NCBI RefSeq assembly: GCF_024505085.1
Contig: NZ_JANIBC010000009.1
Span: 1 to 64,000, forward strand
Reading direction: 5' to 3'
DNA from: Parvularcula maris
Lineage (GTDB): Bacteria > Pseudomonadota > Alphaproteobacteria > Caulobacterales > Parvularculaceae
Length of the DNA: 64,000 nucleotides
Part shown: positions 51,269 through 60,949 of the stretch, in pieces
How positions within the stretch are numbered: the first letter of the stretch is position 1
Layout: each line of letters opens with the position of its first letter
Made by a program: the position numbers and the translations under genes
The notes under the pieces: model-generated
Told to the model about the DNA's origin: nothing
Databases searched by the model: none
Seen by the model: only the letters and a program-made list of their open reading frames with translations

Positions 51269-51605
51269 GGCGGCCCCAGGCGGTTGGTGGTTACGGATCA
51301 GTTTGAAGTCGTGTAGGTGTCGTTTGCAAACAGACGAGACGTAAGTGCTGGTGGCCCCTCCCCCTCAGCCTGCCGGCAGCTCCCCCTCTAGAGGGGGAGC
51401 GAGATAGAGAGCGGCGCTGGTTCTGCTTCCCTCCCCCACTGGTGGGGGAGGTGCCCGAAGGGCGGAAGGGGGCGGCTTGCGTTTGCGATGGATGCAAACG
51501 CTTTTGAGAAGACACGTCCTCGGCGATACTCGTCCCCATCGCTGAAAACCGCCGTGCCCCGCGCAGTTTACCTCCGGCTAACGCTAACGGGTCCAGGGTC
51601 CGGCT
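51269..51605. other. Intergenic stretch with palindromic repeats
   Basis: No gene is seen in these 337 bases. The main content is the pair of GC-rich palindromes listed separately at 51379-51451. Confidence 0.5.
51379..51451. repeat. Pair of C/G-run palindromes (REP-like)
   Basis: A perfect 22-bp palindrome centred on CTAG (51379-51400) is followed by a second hairpin, CCTCCCCCAC with GTGGGGGAGG (51430-51451) and a 2-base loop. Such paired C-run palindromes are dispersed between genes in many alphaproteobacteria. They can stall transcription or stabilise mRNA ends. Confidence 0.7.
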
Positions 51606-51965
51606 ATGGACCAGCTACTCTACGTGCTGAGCTTGGGCTTTTCGGGCAGCGACGCCGTGCGCGCGCTGATCCTGCTGCTCGTGGGCGCTTTGTTCGTGGG
51701 CAAGCGCATCCTGCCGCTCAAGATGACGGTCATCCTGCTCGTCATCGACCTCGTCTGGCCCTACGCCGCCGCTGCGTTCGAGCCGGGAGGCGCGGCGAGC
51801 GCCCCCTCCATGATCCAGGGGCAGGCGATGCATTGGCAGGACGGCCTGGCGGCCTTTCTGGTCCGCGCCGCGGGCTTCTATATCTTTATCCGCGGCAGCT
51901 ACTCGCTGCGCCGCAAGCTTCATCAGGACGCCGCGGACGGCAGCGGCAAGCTGCTACCCTTCTGA
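51606..51965 (+). CDS. Unrecognised small membrane protein
   Basis: This 119-residue protein has three hydrophobic segments: about 17-32 (ALILLLVGALFVGKRIL), 39-57 (MTVILLVIDLVWPYAAAAF) and 82-98 (AAFLVRAAGFYIFI). A basic cytoplasmic tail follows. I cannot assign a family or function. Its stop codon overlaps the 3' end of the convergent serine-hydrolase gene by 12 bases. Confidence 0.65.
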   Translation: MDQLLYVLSLGFSGSDAVRALILLLVGALFVGKRILPLKMTVILLVIDLVWPYAAAAFEPGGAASAPSMIQGQAMHWQDGLAAFLVRAAGFYIFIRGSYSLRRKLHQDAADGSGKLLPF

Positions 51966-53057
51966 AGCCGCGCTGCTGCAGAACACCGTGCTGGCGAGCT
52001 CGTAGGCGAACCCCTCCCGCGCCCAGATCCAACCCCAATCGGTCTCGTCTCGGTTGCTGAAGGCGACGAGCGAGCGCTGAAGATCGGGGGCCTGCAGGGT
52101 CAGGATCTTCGTCCCTTTCAGATGGCCGCGCCGCTCGATCAGGGAGAGGGTCTCGCTGCAGCCTTCGAGCTGAGCTTCCTGCCCCCAGACCGTCAGGGCG
52201 ACATAGCCTAGCTCAGGCACGCCCCGGCCGAACTCCTCCCTGAGGCCGGGATCGGTGACGATGCCTCCCGTGACGAAGAGCTGTGTGAGCTTCAGAAGAT
52301 CCATCGGCTGACCGACGATGGCCGAATCGGCGGACAGCGCCGCAAGCTCGAGCGGATCGTCGTGGGGCAGGCCGCCGACCGTGCCCTGAACCTCGGCCTC
52401 GTCCCCCTTCTGCGTCACCACCCTGATCGAAGGCAGGCCGTAGCGCTCGGCGATCCGCTCACGGACCAGCACGTCGAAGGTCTGGCCGGTGACCGCTTCG
52501 AGCACCTCCGCCAGCACGAGAAAGTCGCAGGCATTGTAGTTGAACCCCGCCCCCGGCTCGGCCAGCGGCGCGCCTCGGCAGTAGGCGAAGTCGGGCGTGC
52601 CGCGTGAGACGAAGGGGACGGCACCGGTCTCGGGATCGGGGACCTGCTCGTCGGGGTCCGCGAGACCCGATGTGTGGCTGAGGAGCTGACGCAGCGTGAC
52701 GCCTTCGAAGTGAGGCGGCGCGTCGCTCAGCACATCGGTGATCGGACCGTCGAGGGCCAGCTTGCCCTTCTCGATCTCCTGAAGGGTCAGGAACCCGGCG
52801 ACCATCTTCGTCACCGAAGCCCACCGCCACTCGCTGCCTAGTCGGTGCGGAACGCCGCTCCCCGCCGCCGTCTCGCCATAGGCTGCGGCGTGGATCGCCT
52901 CTCCATCGGTACCTGCGAGGACGACGCCCGCGAACGTGTCGTCCTGGGTGTAGCGCGCCGCGATCTCGTCGATGGCTGCCATGGTCGGCGGCGGAGGGGA
53001 CGGCTGGCTCGAGCAGGCCGCCAGCAGACCGGCGGCGAGAAGAAGACGTGGAAACAT
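51954..53057 (-). CDS. Serine hydrolase, beta-lactamase/DD-peptidase family lipoprotein
   Basis: This 367-residue protein has a lipobox LLAAC (C15) and a class C beta-lactamase-like domain. Catalytic S81 and K84 lie in ASVTKM, Y171 in FNYNACDF fills the Y-x-N place, and LLSHTSGL is a family hallmark. A normal HxG/KTG box is not obvious near the C terminus. Members are esterases, peptidases or D-amino-acid amidases more often than true beta-lactamases. The ATG at 53057 directly begins the signal peptide; an upstream ATG would add 14 non-signal residues. It should be a periplasmic lipoprotein. Confidence 0.88.
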   Translation of the reverse strand: MFPRLLLAAGLLAACSSQPSPPPPTMAAIDEIAARYTQDDTFAGVVLAGTDGEAIHAAAYGETAAGSGVPHRLGSEWRWASVTKMVAGFLTLQEIEKGKLALDGPITDVLSDAPPHFEGVTLRQLLSHTSGLADPDEQVPDPETGAVPFVSRGTPDFAYCRGAPLAEPGAGFNYNACDFLVLAEVLEAVTGQTFDVLVRERIAERYGLPSIRVVTQKGDEAEVQGTVGGLPHDDPLELAALSADSAIVGQPMDLLKLTQLFVTGGIVTDPGLREEFGRGVPELGYVALTVWGQEAQLEGCSETLSLIERRGHLKGTKILTLQAPDLQRSLVAFSNRDETDWGWIWAREGFAYELASTVFCSSAASEG

Positions 53058-53173
53058 ATCGGACACCGAATCTTTTACCGTAGGATGATCCGCGGTCACG
53101 CCGAGCTGTCAAGCAAACCGCTCATGCAGACGTAGGTTGATGAACCACGGAAGAGAACCGTTACACGCCCCCG

Positions 53174-53192
53174 CCTCTCCCTCCGGGAGAGG
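53174..53192. repeat. Short intergenic palindrome
   Basis: CCTCTCCC and GGGAGAGG form an 8-bp stem with a 3-base loop between the serine hydrolase promoter side and the RusA-like gene end. It resembles another widespread intergenic repeat type and may serve as a transcription stop. Confidence 0.45.
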
Positions 53193-53271
53193 TCGAAGAC
53201 TGCGTGAGCAGGCTTCGGGTGAGGGCCTTCTAAGTCCTTAGCTCAGTCACCCCCCGCTACCCGACAGAACA

Positions 53272-53688
53272 CTACCAAGGCTCAGGACTTCCGGTCGCCT
53301 CCAGCAATGACCCGTCCAGCTCGACCGCATCCAGCGGCTGCTTAAGCGGCGTCACCCTGACCGCGATGCGGTTGGCGTCGCCCTCGAAGCGTTCGGAGAT
53401 CAGCCGCACCACCTGCCGGTCGTCCCGCCAGAACACCCCGGACAGCGCGTCGAGGATCGCCTTGGCAATGTTGTCGACATCGTGGGCGCCCGCCTTCTCG
53501 CGCATCACGCTCGTCCAGATGCGGACCTCATAGGGGCCAACCCAGGAGCGCACCCCCGCCCCCTCCCGCCTCGCATGGGCGGAGACGAACTTCTTGAGGG
53601 CGCGCGTCTGGGTCGTGGCCGCGTCGATGATGACCAGGGCCACCTCGCCCTCGCTCAGTATCCTCACCTTGCCCGCGCCCGATCCCAT
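53272..53688 (-). CDS. RusA-like Holliday junction resolvase
   Basis: This 138-residue protein has the RusA core: [14 protein letters not shown] with D70, D72, K76 and D80, then [10 protein letters not shown] with D89 and D90. These acidic residues bind the metal used to cut Holliday junctions. RusA is usually of phage origin, but no other phage gene is near, so this is either a resident copy or a relic. The N-terminal part is longer and more hydrophobic than in phage RusA. It is convergent with nothing and diverges from fumC. Confidence 0.8.
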   Translation of the reverse strand: MGSGAGKVRILSEGEVALVIIDAATTQTRALKKFVSAHARREGAGVRSWVGPYEVRIWTSVMREKAGAHDVDNIAKAILDALSGVFWRDDRQVVRLISERFEGDANRIAVRVTPLKQPLDAVELDGSLLEATGSPEPW

Positions 53689-53793
53689 CGGTGCTATGTG
53701 GCTCGGGACGCTTCTTGGACCAGCCCGTTACCGCGTTGCGCAGGCGGGCGGTCTCGCCTAACCCGCCGCCTGATGCATAGAACGGAGCGCCCC

Positions 53794-55185
53794 ATGGCCG
53801 AGACCCGCACCGAAACCGACAGCTTTGGTCCCCTCGACGTCCCCTCGGACAAGTATTACGGCGCCCAGTCCGCCCGCTCGCTGATCAATTTCGACATCGG
53901 CACGGAGACCATGCCCGCCGCCGTCGTGCGCGCGCTGGGCATCGTCAAGCGCTCCGCCGCCAGGGCCAACATGAAGCTCGGCAATCTCGACGAGAAGGTG
54001 GGCGACGCCATCGTCAACGCCGCCACCGAGGTTGCCGAAGGGAAGCTCGACGGCCACTTTCCTCTGTCCGTCTGGCAGACGGGCTCGGGCACCCAGTCCA
54101 ACATGAACGTCAACGAGGTGGTGGCGAACCGCGCCATCGAGATCTTGGGCGGTGAGATCGGCTCGAAGGACCCCGTCCACCCCAACGATCACGTCAACCG
54201 CTCTCAGTCCTCGAACGATACCTTCCCCACGGCCATGCACATCGCCGCGGCGGAAGAGATCGTCCACCGCCTCGTCCCGGCACTGACGACCCTGCGCAAT
54301 GCTCTGAACGACAAGTCCGAAGCCTTCAAGGACATCATCAAGATCGGCCGGACCCACACCCAGGACGCCACGCCCCTGACCCTGGGTCAGGAGTTCTCCG
54401 GCTACGTCGCGATGCTGGACTACGGGATCGCAGGCCTCGAAGAGAAGCTGCCCAACCTCTATGAGCTGGCCCAGGGCGGCACCGCCGTAGGCACCGGTCT
54501 GAACGCCAAGCCGGGCTTTGCGGAAGGGTTCGCCGAAGAGGTAGCAAGCTTCACCAAACTACCTTTCGTCACGGCACCGAACAAGTTCCAGGCGCTGGCC
54601 ACCAAGGACGCGATGGTCGCGGCCCACGGTGCGCTCAACAACCTCGCCGTTTCGCTCTTCAAGATCGCCAACGATATCCGCTTCCTCGGCTCCGGCCCCC
54701 GTTCAGGGCTCGGCGAGCTGCAGCTTCCCGAGAACGAGCCCGGCTCCTCGATCATGCCGGGCAAGGTGAACCCCACCCAGTGCGAGGCGATGACCATGGT
54801 CTGCGCGCAGGTCATGGGCAACAACACGGCCGTCAGCTTCGCAGGGTCGCAGGGCCATTTCGAGCTCAACGTCTACAAACCGGTCATCGTCTACAACGTC
54901 ATCCAGTCGGTCCGCCTTCTGGCTGACGCCTCCGTGTCGTTCACGGAGAAATGCGTCACCGGCATCGAAGCCAACGAGGACCGCATCCAGGACCTGATGG
55001 AGCGCTCGCTGATGCTGGTGACGGCCCTGGCGCCGACCATCGGCTACGACAACGCGACGACCATCGCCAAGACCGCCCACAAGAACGGCACCACCTTGCG
55101 CGAAGAGGCGATCGGACTCGGCTTCGTCAGCGAGGAGGACTATGACGAGATCGTCCGTCCCGAGAAGATGATCGGACCTCGGTAA
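53794..55185 (+). CDS. fumC: Class II fumarate hydratase
   Basis: This 463-residue cytoplasmic enzyme interconverts fumarate and L-malate in the TCA cycle. The signature [17 protein letters not shown] with the catalytic Ser loop is near residues 317-333. Other motifs are [13 protein letters not shown], the [16 protein letters not shown] stretch and [20 protein letters not shown], given here as the family blocks. No iron-sulfur ligand Cys pattern is present, as expected for class II. The ATG at 53794 fits the family start; the longer open frame upstream is not coding. By context it could also take up fumarate made by an FAH-type pathway, but that link is general. Confidence 0.97.
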   Translation: MAETRTETDSFGPLDVPSDKYYGAQSARSLINFDIGTETMPAAVVRALGIVKRSAARANMKLGNLDEKVGDAIVNAATEVAEGKLDGHFPLSVWQTGSGTQSNMNVNEVVANRAIEILGGEIGSKDPVHPNDHVNRSQSSNDTFPTAMHIAAAEEIVHRLVPALTTLRNALNDKSEAFKDIIKIGRTHTQDATPLTLGQEFSGYVAMLDYGIAGLEEKLPNLYELAQGGTAVGTGLNAKPGFAEGFAEEVASFTKLPFVTAPNKFQALATKDAMVAAHGALNNLAVSLFKIANDIRFLGSGPRSGLGELQLPENEPGSSIMPGKVNPTQCEAMTMVCAQVMGNNTAVSFAGSQGHFELNVYKPVIVYNVIQSVRLLADASVSFTEKCVTGIEANEDRIQDLMERSLMLVTALAPTIGYDNATTIAKTAHKNGTTLREEAIGLGFVSEEDYDEIVRPEKMIGPR

Positions 55186-55193
55186 CCTCAACT

Positions 55194-55299
55194 CCGTCAT
55201 CCCGGCTGCAGAGCCGGGATCCATGGATGTTCTGTTTTAAGTGGAACGAACTGCGGTCCATGGGTCCCGGATAAGCCTTGCAGCTTTCCGGGATGACGG
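55194..55299. repeat. Dispersed inverted-repeat element, copy 1
   Basis: This 106-bp unit begins CCGTCATCCCGG and ends with its perfect inverse CCGGGATGACGG. Inside, TCCCGGCT (55200-55207) pairs with AGCCGGGA (55212-55219). It lies between the convergent fumC and tolC genes. A second copy sits at 60950-61066 and shares the block TCCATGGGTCCCGGATAAGC. It probably folds into a long hairpin and may act as a terminator or as a non-autonomous mobile repeat. Confidence 0.75.
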
Positions 55300-55305
55300 T
55301 CGGCC

Positions 55306-56679
55306 CTACTCCAGCACCCTGATATCGACGTCCATGTTCCGCGTGGCCGCCGGGTCCACGTTCAACAATACTCCGGTCAGGGAAGCCAGACGCACCAGCG
55401 CCTGGTCCCTCGCCCATAGGGTCGCGACCTCGTCGAGGGCGGTTCGGTAGTAGTCCTCATTGGCGAGAACGAAGTCCGTGATCGTCTTGGTACCGCGTTC
55501 CAGCTCGAGAACGGTCGTGTCCAGACGATCCCTGGCCGCATCGGTGGCGGCCGCGCGGCGGCTCTGGACCGCGCCCTGCCGCTGCACCCCTAGGACGGCG
55601 GTGCGAACAGCGAGTTCGAGCTGCTGCCGCTGTGCTTCGAACTCGGCCGAAGCCCCGCGCAGGCGAGCGCGACTCTCCAGCCTGTCCGCACGCAGACGGC
55701 CGCCGGTGTAGAAGTCCTGGCGGAAGGAGAAGCCCACCCGGTCGTCGCGGCTCCAGCGGTCGCCCATGACGAAGTCGCCATCGTCGAACACGCCGATCAC
55801 GAAGGCATTGAGCGAGATGGTCGGCAGCCCGGCCCGCCGCGCGCCTCTGTAGCGCGCCTCGGCGGCTCTAACCTGCGACTTGGCCTGCGCCAGGAAGAAC
55901 GCGTTGTCCTCCGCCAACACATAGGCTTCGGCAGGCTCCAACGTGCCGAGAACCGTGGCCAGCGCCTCGCCGAGCCGGATGGCCGAGGGCTCTTCGACGC
56001 AACGGATCTCACGGCCCGTGAGGACGGACAGCTCCATGGCCACCTCGTCCGCGCGCAAGGAGGCGAGCTCGAGGGAGGCTTCGGAGGAGGCGAAGCGCGC
56101 CTCGATCTGGCGGGCGTCGGACCGGGTCACAAGGCCCCGTTCGAGCTGACGCTCGACCGTGTCGGCCTCCTGGGCGTAGCCGTCGACCTGGGCCTGGGTC
56201 AGGGCCGCCATCTTGGAGGTACGCAGAAGTTCGTAGTAGAGAAGAATGGTCTGTTCGGCGATCTCCGTCTGGGCCTGAAGCTCACCCGCCTGTGCCGCGC
56301 GCAGGGTCTGGCGCGCCTCGTCGATGGCCGCCTGCTGCTGGCCGAAGGTGAAGAGGTCCCAGTTCGCCCTGAAACCCACCTGGTCGTCGCGCACCGTGTC
56401 GATGGGCAGCGTATCCCCGAGGCCGAGCGTACCGAAGGTGCTGACCTGGGGCAGGCTGCGGGAGCGAGTGGCGAGAACACGGGCTCGCGCCACATCGCGC
56501 TCCGCCTCGGCCTGTCCGAGCTGCGGCGCCAGGTCGAGCGCCGCGTCGATGGTCTCGGGCAGGGTCATGCAGCGCCCGACCGGTGCGGCCTGTTCCACTG
56601 GCCGGTCTTCTGATCCGTCGACGGTAAGGGCGCCGGGTTCCTGCAAACTCAACGCCAGAAAGAGTGCCCCTGCAATCAT
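55306..56679 (-). CDS. TolC-family outer-membrane channel of the type I secretion operon
   Basis: This 457-residue protein has a signal peptide (about 1-13) and two outer-membrane efflux protein repeats with long helices (about 45-235 and 250-440), the structure that makes the trimeric channel through outer membrane and periplasm. Typical features are ALDLAPQLGQAEAERDVARA and the helical repeat LELERGTKTITDFVLANED near the end. Its ATG overlaps the HlyD stop by one base (TGATG). It is the last gene of the ABC-HlyD-TolC operon, so a complete type I secretion machine is encoded here. Confidence 0.9.
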   Translation of the reverse strand: MIAGALFLALSLQEPGALTVDGSEDRPVEQAAPVGRCMTLPETIDAALDLAPQLGQAEAERDVARARVLATRSRSLPQVSTFGTLGLGDTLPIDTVRDDQVGFRANWDLFTFGQQQAAIDEARQTLRAAQAGELQAQTEIAEQTILLYYELLRTSKMAALTQAQVDGYAQEADTVERQLERGLVTRSDARQIEARFASSEASLELASLRADEVAMELSVLTGREIRCVEEPSAIRLGEALATVLGTLEPAEAYVLAEDNAFFLAQAKSQVRAAEARYRGARRAGLPTISLNAFVIGVFDDGDFVMGDRWSRDDRVGFSFRQDFYTGGRLRADRLESRARLRGASAEFEAQRQQLELAVRTAVLGVQRQGAVQSRRAAATDAARDRLDTTVLELERGTKTITDFVLANEDYYRTALDEVATLWARDQALVRLASLTGVLLNVDPAATRNMDVDIRVLE

Positions 56680-57977
56680 CAGTTCAGACTAAGCCCCCTT
56701 CTCACCGTCGCCGCGATCGGTTCTAGAAGATAGTCGAGAAAGGTCCTTTGGCGACCCGAGGCGATGAACGCCTCGATGGGCAGGCCCGGCACCAGCTCCA
56801 CCGATGGCAGCCCGGTCAGGGTATCAGGGTCGAGCTCGACCCGCGCTTCGTAGAACTGCGCACCGTTGGCGGGGTCCTCCTTGAGGTCGGCGCTGACCGA
56901 CAGCACCTCGCCATTGATCCGCGGCACCCGGTACTGTTTGTAGGCGGAGAGCTGCGCGTAGACCTCCTGACCCGGCGCCACCGCCTCTCTGTCCGTGGGC
57001 GGAAGCTTGACGAGGGCGATGATGCGGCCTTCCGAGGGAACGATCTCCATCACCGGCTCGCCCGCGATGACCACACCGCCCACCGTGTTGGCGGTCAGGC
57101 CCAGGATTGTCCCCGCCTGAGGCGCCTTGAGGAGGGTACGGCTGAGGCGGTCGTCATTGGCTTCGAGCCTTTCGGACAGGGCGAGGACCTCGCGCGAGGC
57201 CTCGTCCGCCTGCTCCTCCACTTGTCGGCGGAAGCGGCTTTCGAGCTCGGCGATCTGGTCGGCGGTCTCCTCGGCCTGGCGGCTCGCGAGGTTCCGGTCG
57301 CTGGTGAGCCGCGCCAGCTCCGCCTCGAGGCCGAGGACCTCACGCTCCGAGCGCTGAACATTGTTCATCGTATCGAGCTGCTCGGCGAGCGCCTCCTTTC
57401 GGCGGGAGAGCTCGTCGCGGCCCACGGCGAGGCTTTCGCGCGTGGCGGCGATCTGCGCGGTGAGGTCCTGGGCGCGGGCAGCGGCGTTGTCGCGCCTCGT
57501 TGCGAGCACCTGCCGCTCCGCCTCGAACGCGCCGCGCTCCTCCTGGAACAGTCTCGTCTGCTGGCTGATGATGTTGGAGGCGATGTCCTCCTGAAGACCG
57601 TAGGTCTCTTCGGTGAAGGCGGGGGTATCAGCCTGGCCGCGCAGGGCGTCGAGCCGCGCTTCGCGAGCCTGGGCGGCGAGAAGCTGCTGGGCGATCTCGT
57701 CGCGCGCGGTTTCGGACTGGATCGGCTCCAGGGTGAGAAGCGCGTCCCCCTCGTCCACCTGGTCCCCCTCGGCGACGTGGATCTGACGCACGATGCCGCC
57801 TTCGAAATGAGCGATCTCCTTGCGGTCGCCGCGCACCACGAGCTGGCCGGATGCGGTGACCCCCTCATCCAGCGGCGCGAAGCTCGACCAGAGGAGGAAG
57901 CCGCCGAGGCCCAAGGCGACGATCAGGGCGCAGAGGCGGATGCTCTGATCCGCCATGAGGCGTTGCGGCTCAGCCAT
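56679..57977 (-). CDS. HlyD-family membrane fusion protein
   Basis: This 432-residue adaptor has one membrane helix (about 14-32), a biotinyl-lipoyl-like half (about 40-80; GGIVRQIHVAEGDQVDEGD), long coiled-coil helices (about 90-270) and a C-terminal beta-barrel domain (LKAPQAGTILGL and GEPVMEIVPSEGRI). It links the ABC exporter to TolC and often contacts the substrate. It overlaps the ABC gene by eight bases and tolC by one. PrtE/AprE-type exporters for RTX proteases and lipases are its nearest relatives by layout. Confidence 0.93.
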   Translation of the reverse strand: MAEPQRLMADQSIRLCALIVALGLGGFLLWSSFAPLDEGVTASGQLVVRGDRKEIAHFEGGIVRQIHVAEGDQVDEGDALLTLEPIQSETARDEIAQQLLAAQAREARLDALRGQADTPAFTEETYGLQEDIASNIISQQTRLFQEERGAFEAERQVLATRRDNAAARAQDLTAQIAATRESLAVGRDELSRRKEALAEQLDTMNNVQRSEREVLGLEAELARLTSDRNLASRQAEETADQIAELESRFRRQVEEQADEASREVLALSERLEANDDRLSRTLLKAPQAGTILGLTANTVGGVVIAGEPVMEIVPSEGRIIALVKLPPTDREAVAPGQEVYAQLSAYKQYRVPRINGEVLSVSADLKEDPANGAQFYEARVELDPDTLTGLPSVELVPGLPIEAFIASGRQRTFLDYLLEPIAATVRRGLSLN

Positions 57978-59760
57978 TGTCGTCGCTCCTTCTGGAGAGG
58001 TCCACGGTCAGCGGCGTGCCGGTCTGGGCCGTCGCAGGCTTGGCTTTCACGGTCTGCTGCTGCTGGCTGCGGCGAAGCTGGGAGATCTTGTTCAGATAGG
58101 CCTCGCGCTGGGTGATGATGACGCCGCGATCCTTGATGATCATCACGTCGTCCGCCGCGTTCAGGAGGCGGAGGTCGTGGGTGGCCACGATCGCGGTGAA
58201 GGGCCGCTCCTCCGCAGGCAGACGGGAGGCGTTGGCGAAGAAGGTCATGATGTTCTGGGTCAGGTCGGAATCGAGATGCGCCGTGGGCTCGTCGAGGATA
58301 AGGAGCGGCGGGTTGCCGAAGAGCGCCCTGGCGAGGCCGATGGACTGCCGCTGACCTGCCGAGAGGTAGTGCCCCCCCTCCCCGATCATCGTGTCGTAGG
58401 CGTTCGGCAGCGAGAGGATGAGATCGTGGCAGCCGACCTTCTTGGCCGCCTCGAACACCTTTTCGGCCGGGGCTTGGGTGAAGCGGGCGATGTTCTCCCG
58501 CACCGTGCCGCGCAGAAGCTCCACATGCTGAGGCAGGTAGCCCACATGCTGGCCCCGGTCCGCCGGGTCCCACTGCCAGAGGTCGCGCTGTCCTAGACGC
58601 GCTGTTCCGGCGAGCGGCGGCCAGGCACCGGCCACGGTCTGCAGGAACGAGGTCTTGCCAGAGCCGGACTGGCCGAGAAGCGCCACGATCTGCCCCTTGG
58701 GGAAGACCTTCTCGATGGTGGCGAGAAGCGGCTTGTCCGCCCCCGGCACCGTGACCTGAAGCTCGTCGAGGGTGAGCTGCGCCTCGGGCCGCGGCATGGG
58801 CGTGAGGATCTGGCGGTCCTCGTCGTGGTGCGCGGTGAGCCAGGCATCGACCTCCTGGTAGGCGGAGTAGGCCCCTGCGAGCTGGCGCCAGGCGTTGACC
58901 ATCTGGTCGATGGGCGCGAGCGCCCGGCCCATGATTATCGAGGAGGCGATGATCGCACCTGCCGACACGTGCCCCTGCACGGCCAGGAAAGCGCCGCCGC
59001 CCAGGATCGCGATCTGCAGGATCATCCGCAGCGCACGGGTCGCAGCGCCCAGGAAGGTGGCGGGCGTGCCTGCATGGAGCGTCTCGTTCACCCCCGTCCT
59101 GCGCAGCTCGGACCAGCGCGCGATGGCCCGCTCGCCCATGCCCATCCCAGCGATGGCGCCGCGCTGACGGACGAGCTGGGTCAGCTCGTTCTGCGCCCCG
59201 CGCTCGGCCTTCTGTGCCTCAGCCAAGGGCTCCTTGGTCAGCTTCTCGGTGAGGACGGCGACCAGGATCAGGCCGATCGCGCCTAGCAGGCCCACCATAC
59301 CGAGGGCCGGGTGCACGACGAAGAGGATAAGCAGGAAGAACGGCACGAAGGGCAGGTCGAAGACCACGCCCGGCAAGGCCTGCGAAAAGGCCTGCTGCAG
59401 GGTCTGCAGGCTGCCCATCACGGCTACGGTCTCGTTGGGGGTGGCGCGGCTGTCGCCGAAGCCCTGCTTGAGGGCGGGCTCGGCCAGCTCGTCGCTCATG
59501 AGCTGTGCGGCACGGCCCAGCACCCGCCGCCTGCCCGCCTCCGCGAAGAGGTAGACCACCAGAAGGAAGACCGCGATCCCGGAAAGAAGCAGCAAGGTCG
59601 GCACCGACCCGGTCGTCAGCACCCGGTCGTAAACCTGGAGCATGTAGATGGGCGACACCAGGAACAGGATGTTCAGCGCCGCCGAGAAGGCAGCCGCCGC
59701 GATGATGTGCGGCTTGATCAGCCTAAGGATGCGCCGCTCGCGCAGGTTGTGATCCGTCAT
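57970..59760 (-). CDS. Type I secretion ABC permease/ATPase (PrtD-like)
   Basis: This 596-residue half-transporter has six membrane helices (about 20-300) and an ATPase domain: Walker A GQSGSGKTS, signature LSAGQRQ, Walker B LLILDEP and switch ATHD. There is no C39 peptidase domain at the N terminus, placing it with PrtD/AprD exporters that read an uncleaved C-terminal signal. It heads the T1SS operon. No RTX-type protein (GGxGxDxxx repeats) is encoded in this window, so its substrate is encoded elsewhere. Confidence 0.93.
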   Translation of the reverse strand: MTDHNLRERRILRLIKPHIIAAAAFSAALNILFLVSPIYMLQVYDRVLTTGSVPTLLLLSGIAVFLLVVYLFAEAGRRRVLGRAAQLMSDELAEPALKQGFGDSRATPNETVAVMGSLQTLQQAFSQALPGVVFDLPFVPFFLLILFVVHPALGMVGLLGAIGLILVAVLTEKLTKEPLAEAQKAERGAQNELTQLVRQRGAIAGMGMGERAIARWSELRRTGVNETLHAGTPATFLGAATRALRMILQIAILGGGAFLAVQGHVSAGAIIASSIIMGRALAPIDQMVNAWRQLAGAYSAYQEVDAWLTAHHDEDRQILTPMPRPEAQLTLDELQVTVPGADKPLLATIEKVFPKGQIVALLGQSGSGKTSFLQTVAGAWPPLAGTARLGQRDLWQWDPADRGQHVGYLPQHVELLRGTVRENIARFTQAPAEKVFEAAKKVGCHDLILSLPNAYDTMIGEGGHYLSAGQRQSIGLARALFGNPPLLILDEPTAHLDSDLTQNIMTFFANASRLPAEERPFTAIVATHDLRLLNAADDVMIIKDRGVIITQREAYLNKISQLRRSQQQQTVKAKPATAQTGTPLTVDLSRRSDDNG

Positions 59761-59830
59761 CCCAACTCCCCAATCACCGCGCCGCAGCGTCCGGCGATCG
59801 TTAACTGTTGCTTCAAGAACCGCACCAACT

Positions 59831-60265
59831 TCAAGCCCCCGGCGGTGCTTTCAGGCCCAAACCCTGAAGCACGGCAACCTGGAGGAGAAAGACGCCCAGC
59901 CAATGCCCGCCGTCGATGAAAGTCAGCCGCCAGGGCAGCATCTGGTAGCGGTGGTTCACGATCATCGTCGGCATGACGAAGCTCGACCAGAGGATCAGCG
60001 CCGTACCGAAAGCCATGGTCCAGGCACCCGCCTCGGGCGGCGCCAGGATCAGCGCGCCCGCCATCACCGCGGCGATCCAGAACTCGGCCAGAAACGCGAT
60101 CAGGAAGGGCAGCCAGGGGCGCTTGGCCCCCTTGATCCGGTCCTCGGTCAGACCCGCTGCGCCCATCCACGGCTTGGACAGCAGCATGTACCAGCCTGCG
60201 CCGAAGGCGAAGGACGCCGCCGTCGCTGCCGCAATCGGCAACAGGTTGAGAATGATGTACTCCAA
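59831..60265 (-). CDS. DUF1761 family membrane protein
   Basis: This 144-residue protein has four hydrophobic segments (about 8-28, 52-74, 80-98, 120-137). FGAGWYMLLSKPWMGAAGL is the start pattern of DUF1761, a family of unknown role. It lies 70 bases upstream of the T1SS operon on the same strand and may be transcribed with it, though the families have no known link. The start has GGAGAGCGG about 6 bases upstream. Confidence 0.85.
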   Translation of the reverse strand: MEYIILNLLPIAAATAASFAFGAGWYMLLSKPWMGAAGLTEDRIKGAKRPWLPFLIAFLAEFWIAAVMAGALILAPPEAGAWTMAFGTALILWSSFVMPTMIVNHRYQMLPWRLTFIDGGHWLGVFLLQVAVLQGLGLKAPPGA

Positions 60266-60355
60266 ACCGCTCTCCTGACCGGGGCTTGGCCTCTTCGTCC
60301 CGTATGAACAGAAAACCTAGTGACAGGCGCGCCACGGTCATCCATTCCGTCACCC

Positions 60356-60901
60356 ATGGCCGACCGAGCCCCCTCCCTTCGCTTCCTCCTGAAGCAGCAG
60401 ACCGCTGAAACCCATCAGAAAACCGACGACGCGCTCTCCCTCTTGGAGTTGGGAACACCCCAGGGGCTGGCCGGTTTCCTAAGGACGCATGCCAGAGCTC
60501 TCGGGGTGATCGAGCCGTTTCTGCAGGCCGATGGCCGCTACCCCGCCCCGCCCCGGCTGGGGCTCCTGCGCGAGGATCTGGCAGCGCTGGGAGCATCCAT
60601 GCCAGGCGCGAGCCTCGCCGCCCTACCCCCCGATACCCACCCTTTGGGGGTCGCCTATGTCATCGCAGGCTCGGCCCTCGGGACGGAGGTGCTGCGCCGC
60701 CGCTGGCTCGATGAGGGCACGGAGGAGACACGGGTCGCGTACCGGTTTCTCAGCGACGACCGCATGAAGGGCTACTGGGGACGGGTGCTTACTGCGCTCG
60801 GCGAAGCCCAGCCCTCCGAAGACGAGGTCGAGAAGATCGTGGAGGGGGCGGAGGCGGCGTTCGGCATCTATCAGCAGGCGATCGAAGAGGCGGTCGGGTG
60901 A
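60356..60901 (+). CDS. Biliverdin-producing heme oxygenase (BphO-like)
   Basis: This 181-residue protein belongs to the bacterial heme oxygenase fold; the probable heme-ligand His is H20 in AETHQKTDD, and GVAYVIAGSALGTEVLRRR matches the distal-helix glycine-rich segment (VxxGSxLG). It would open heme to biliverdin, CO and iron. Bacterial members usually serve bacteriophytochromes or iron release. No phytochrome gene is in this window. The ATG at 60356 begins the conserved part; the upstream ATG at 60320 would add 12 residues. It stands alone on the plus strand. Confidence 0.85.
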   Translation: MADRAPSLRFLLKQQTAETHQKTDDALSLLELGTPQGLAGFLRTHARALGVIEPFLQADGRYPAPPRLGLLREDLAALGASMPGASLAALPPDTHPLGVAYVIAGSALGTEVLRRRWLDEGTEETRVAYRFLSDDRMKGYWGRVLTALGEAQPSEDEVEKIVEGAEAAFGIYQQAIEEAVG

Positions 60902-60949
60902 CGTCCTGTCACCTTTCCAACATCTCCGACGTGTGAAGGTGGATGCCGT

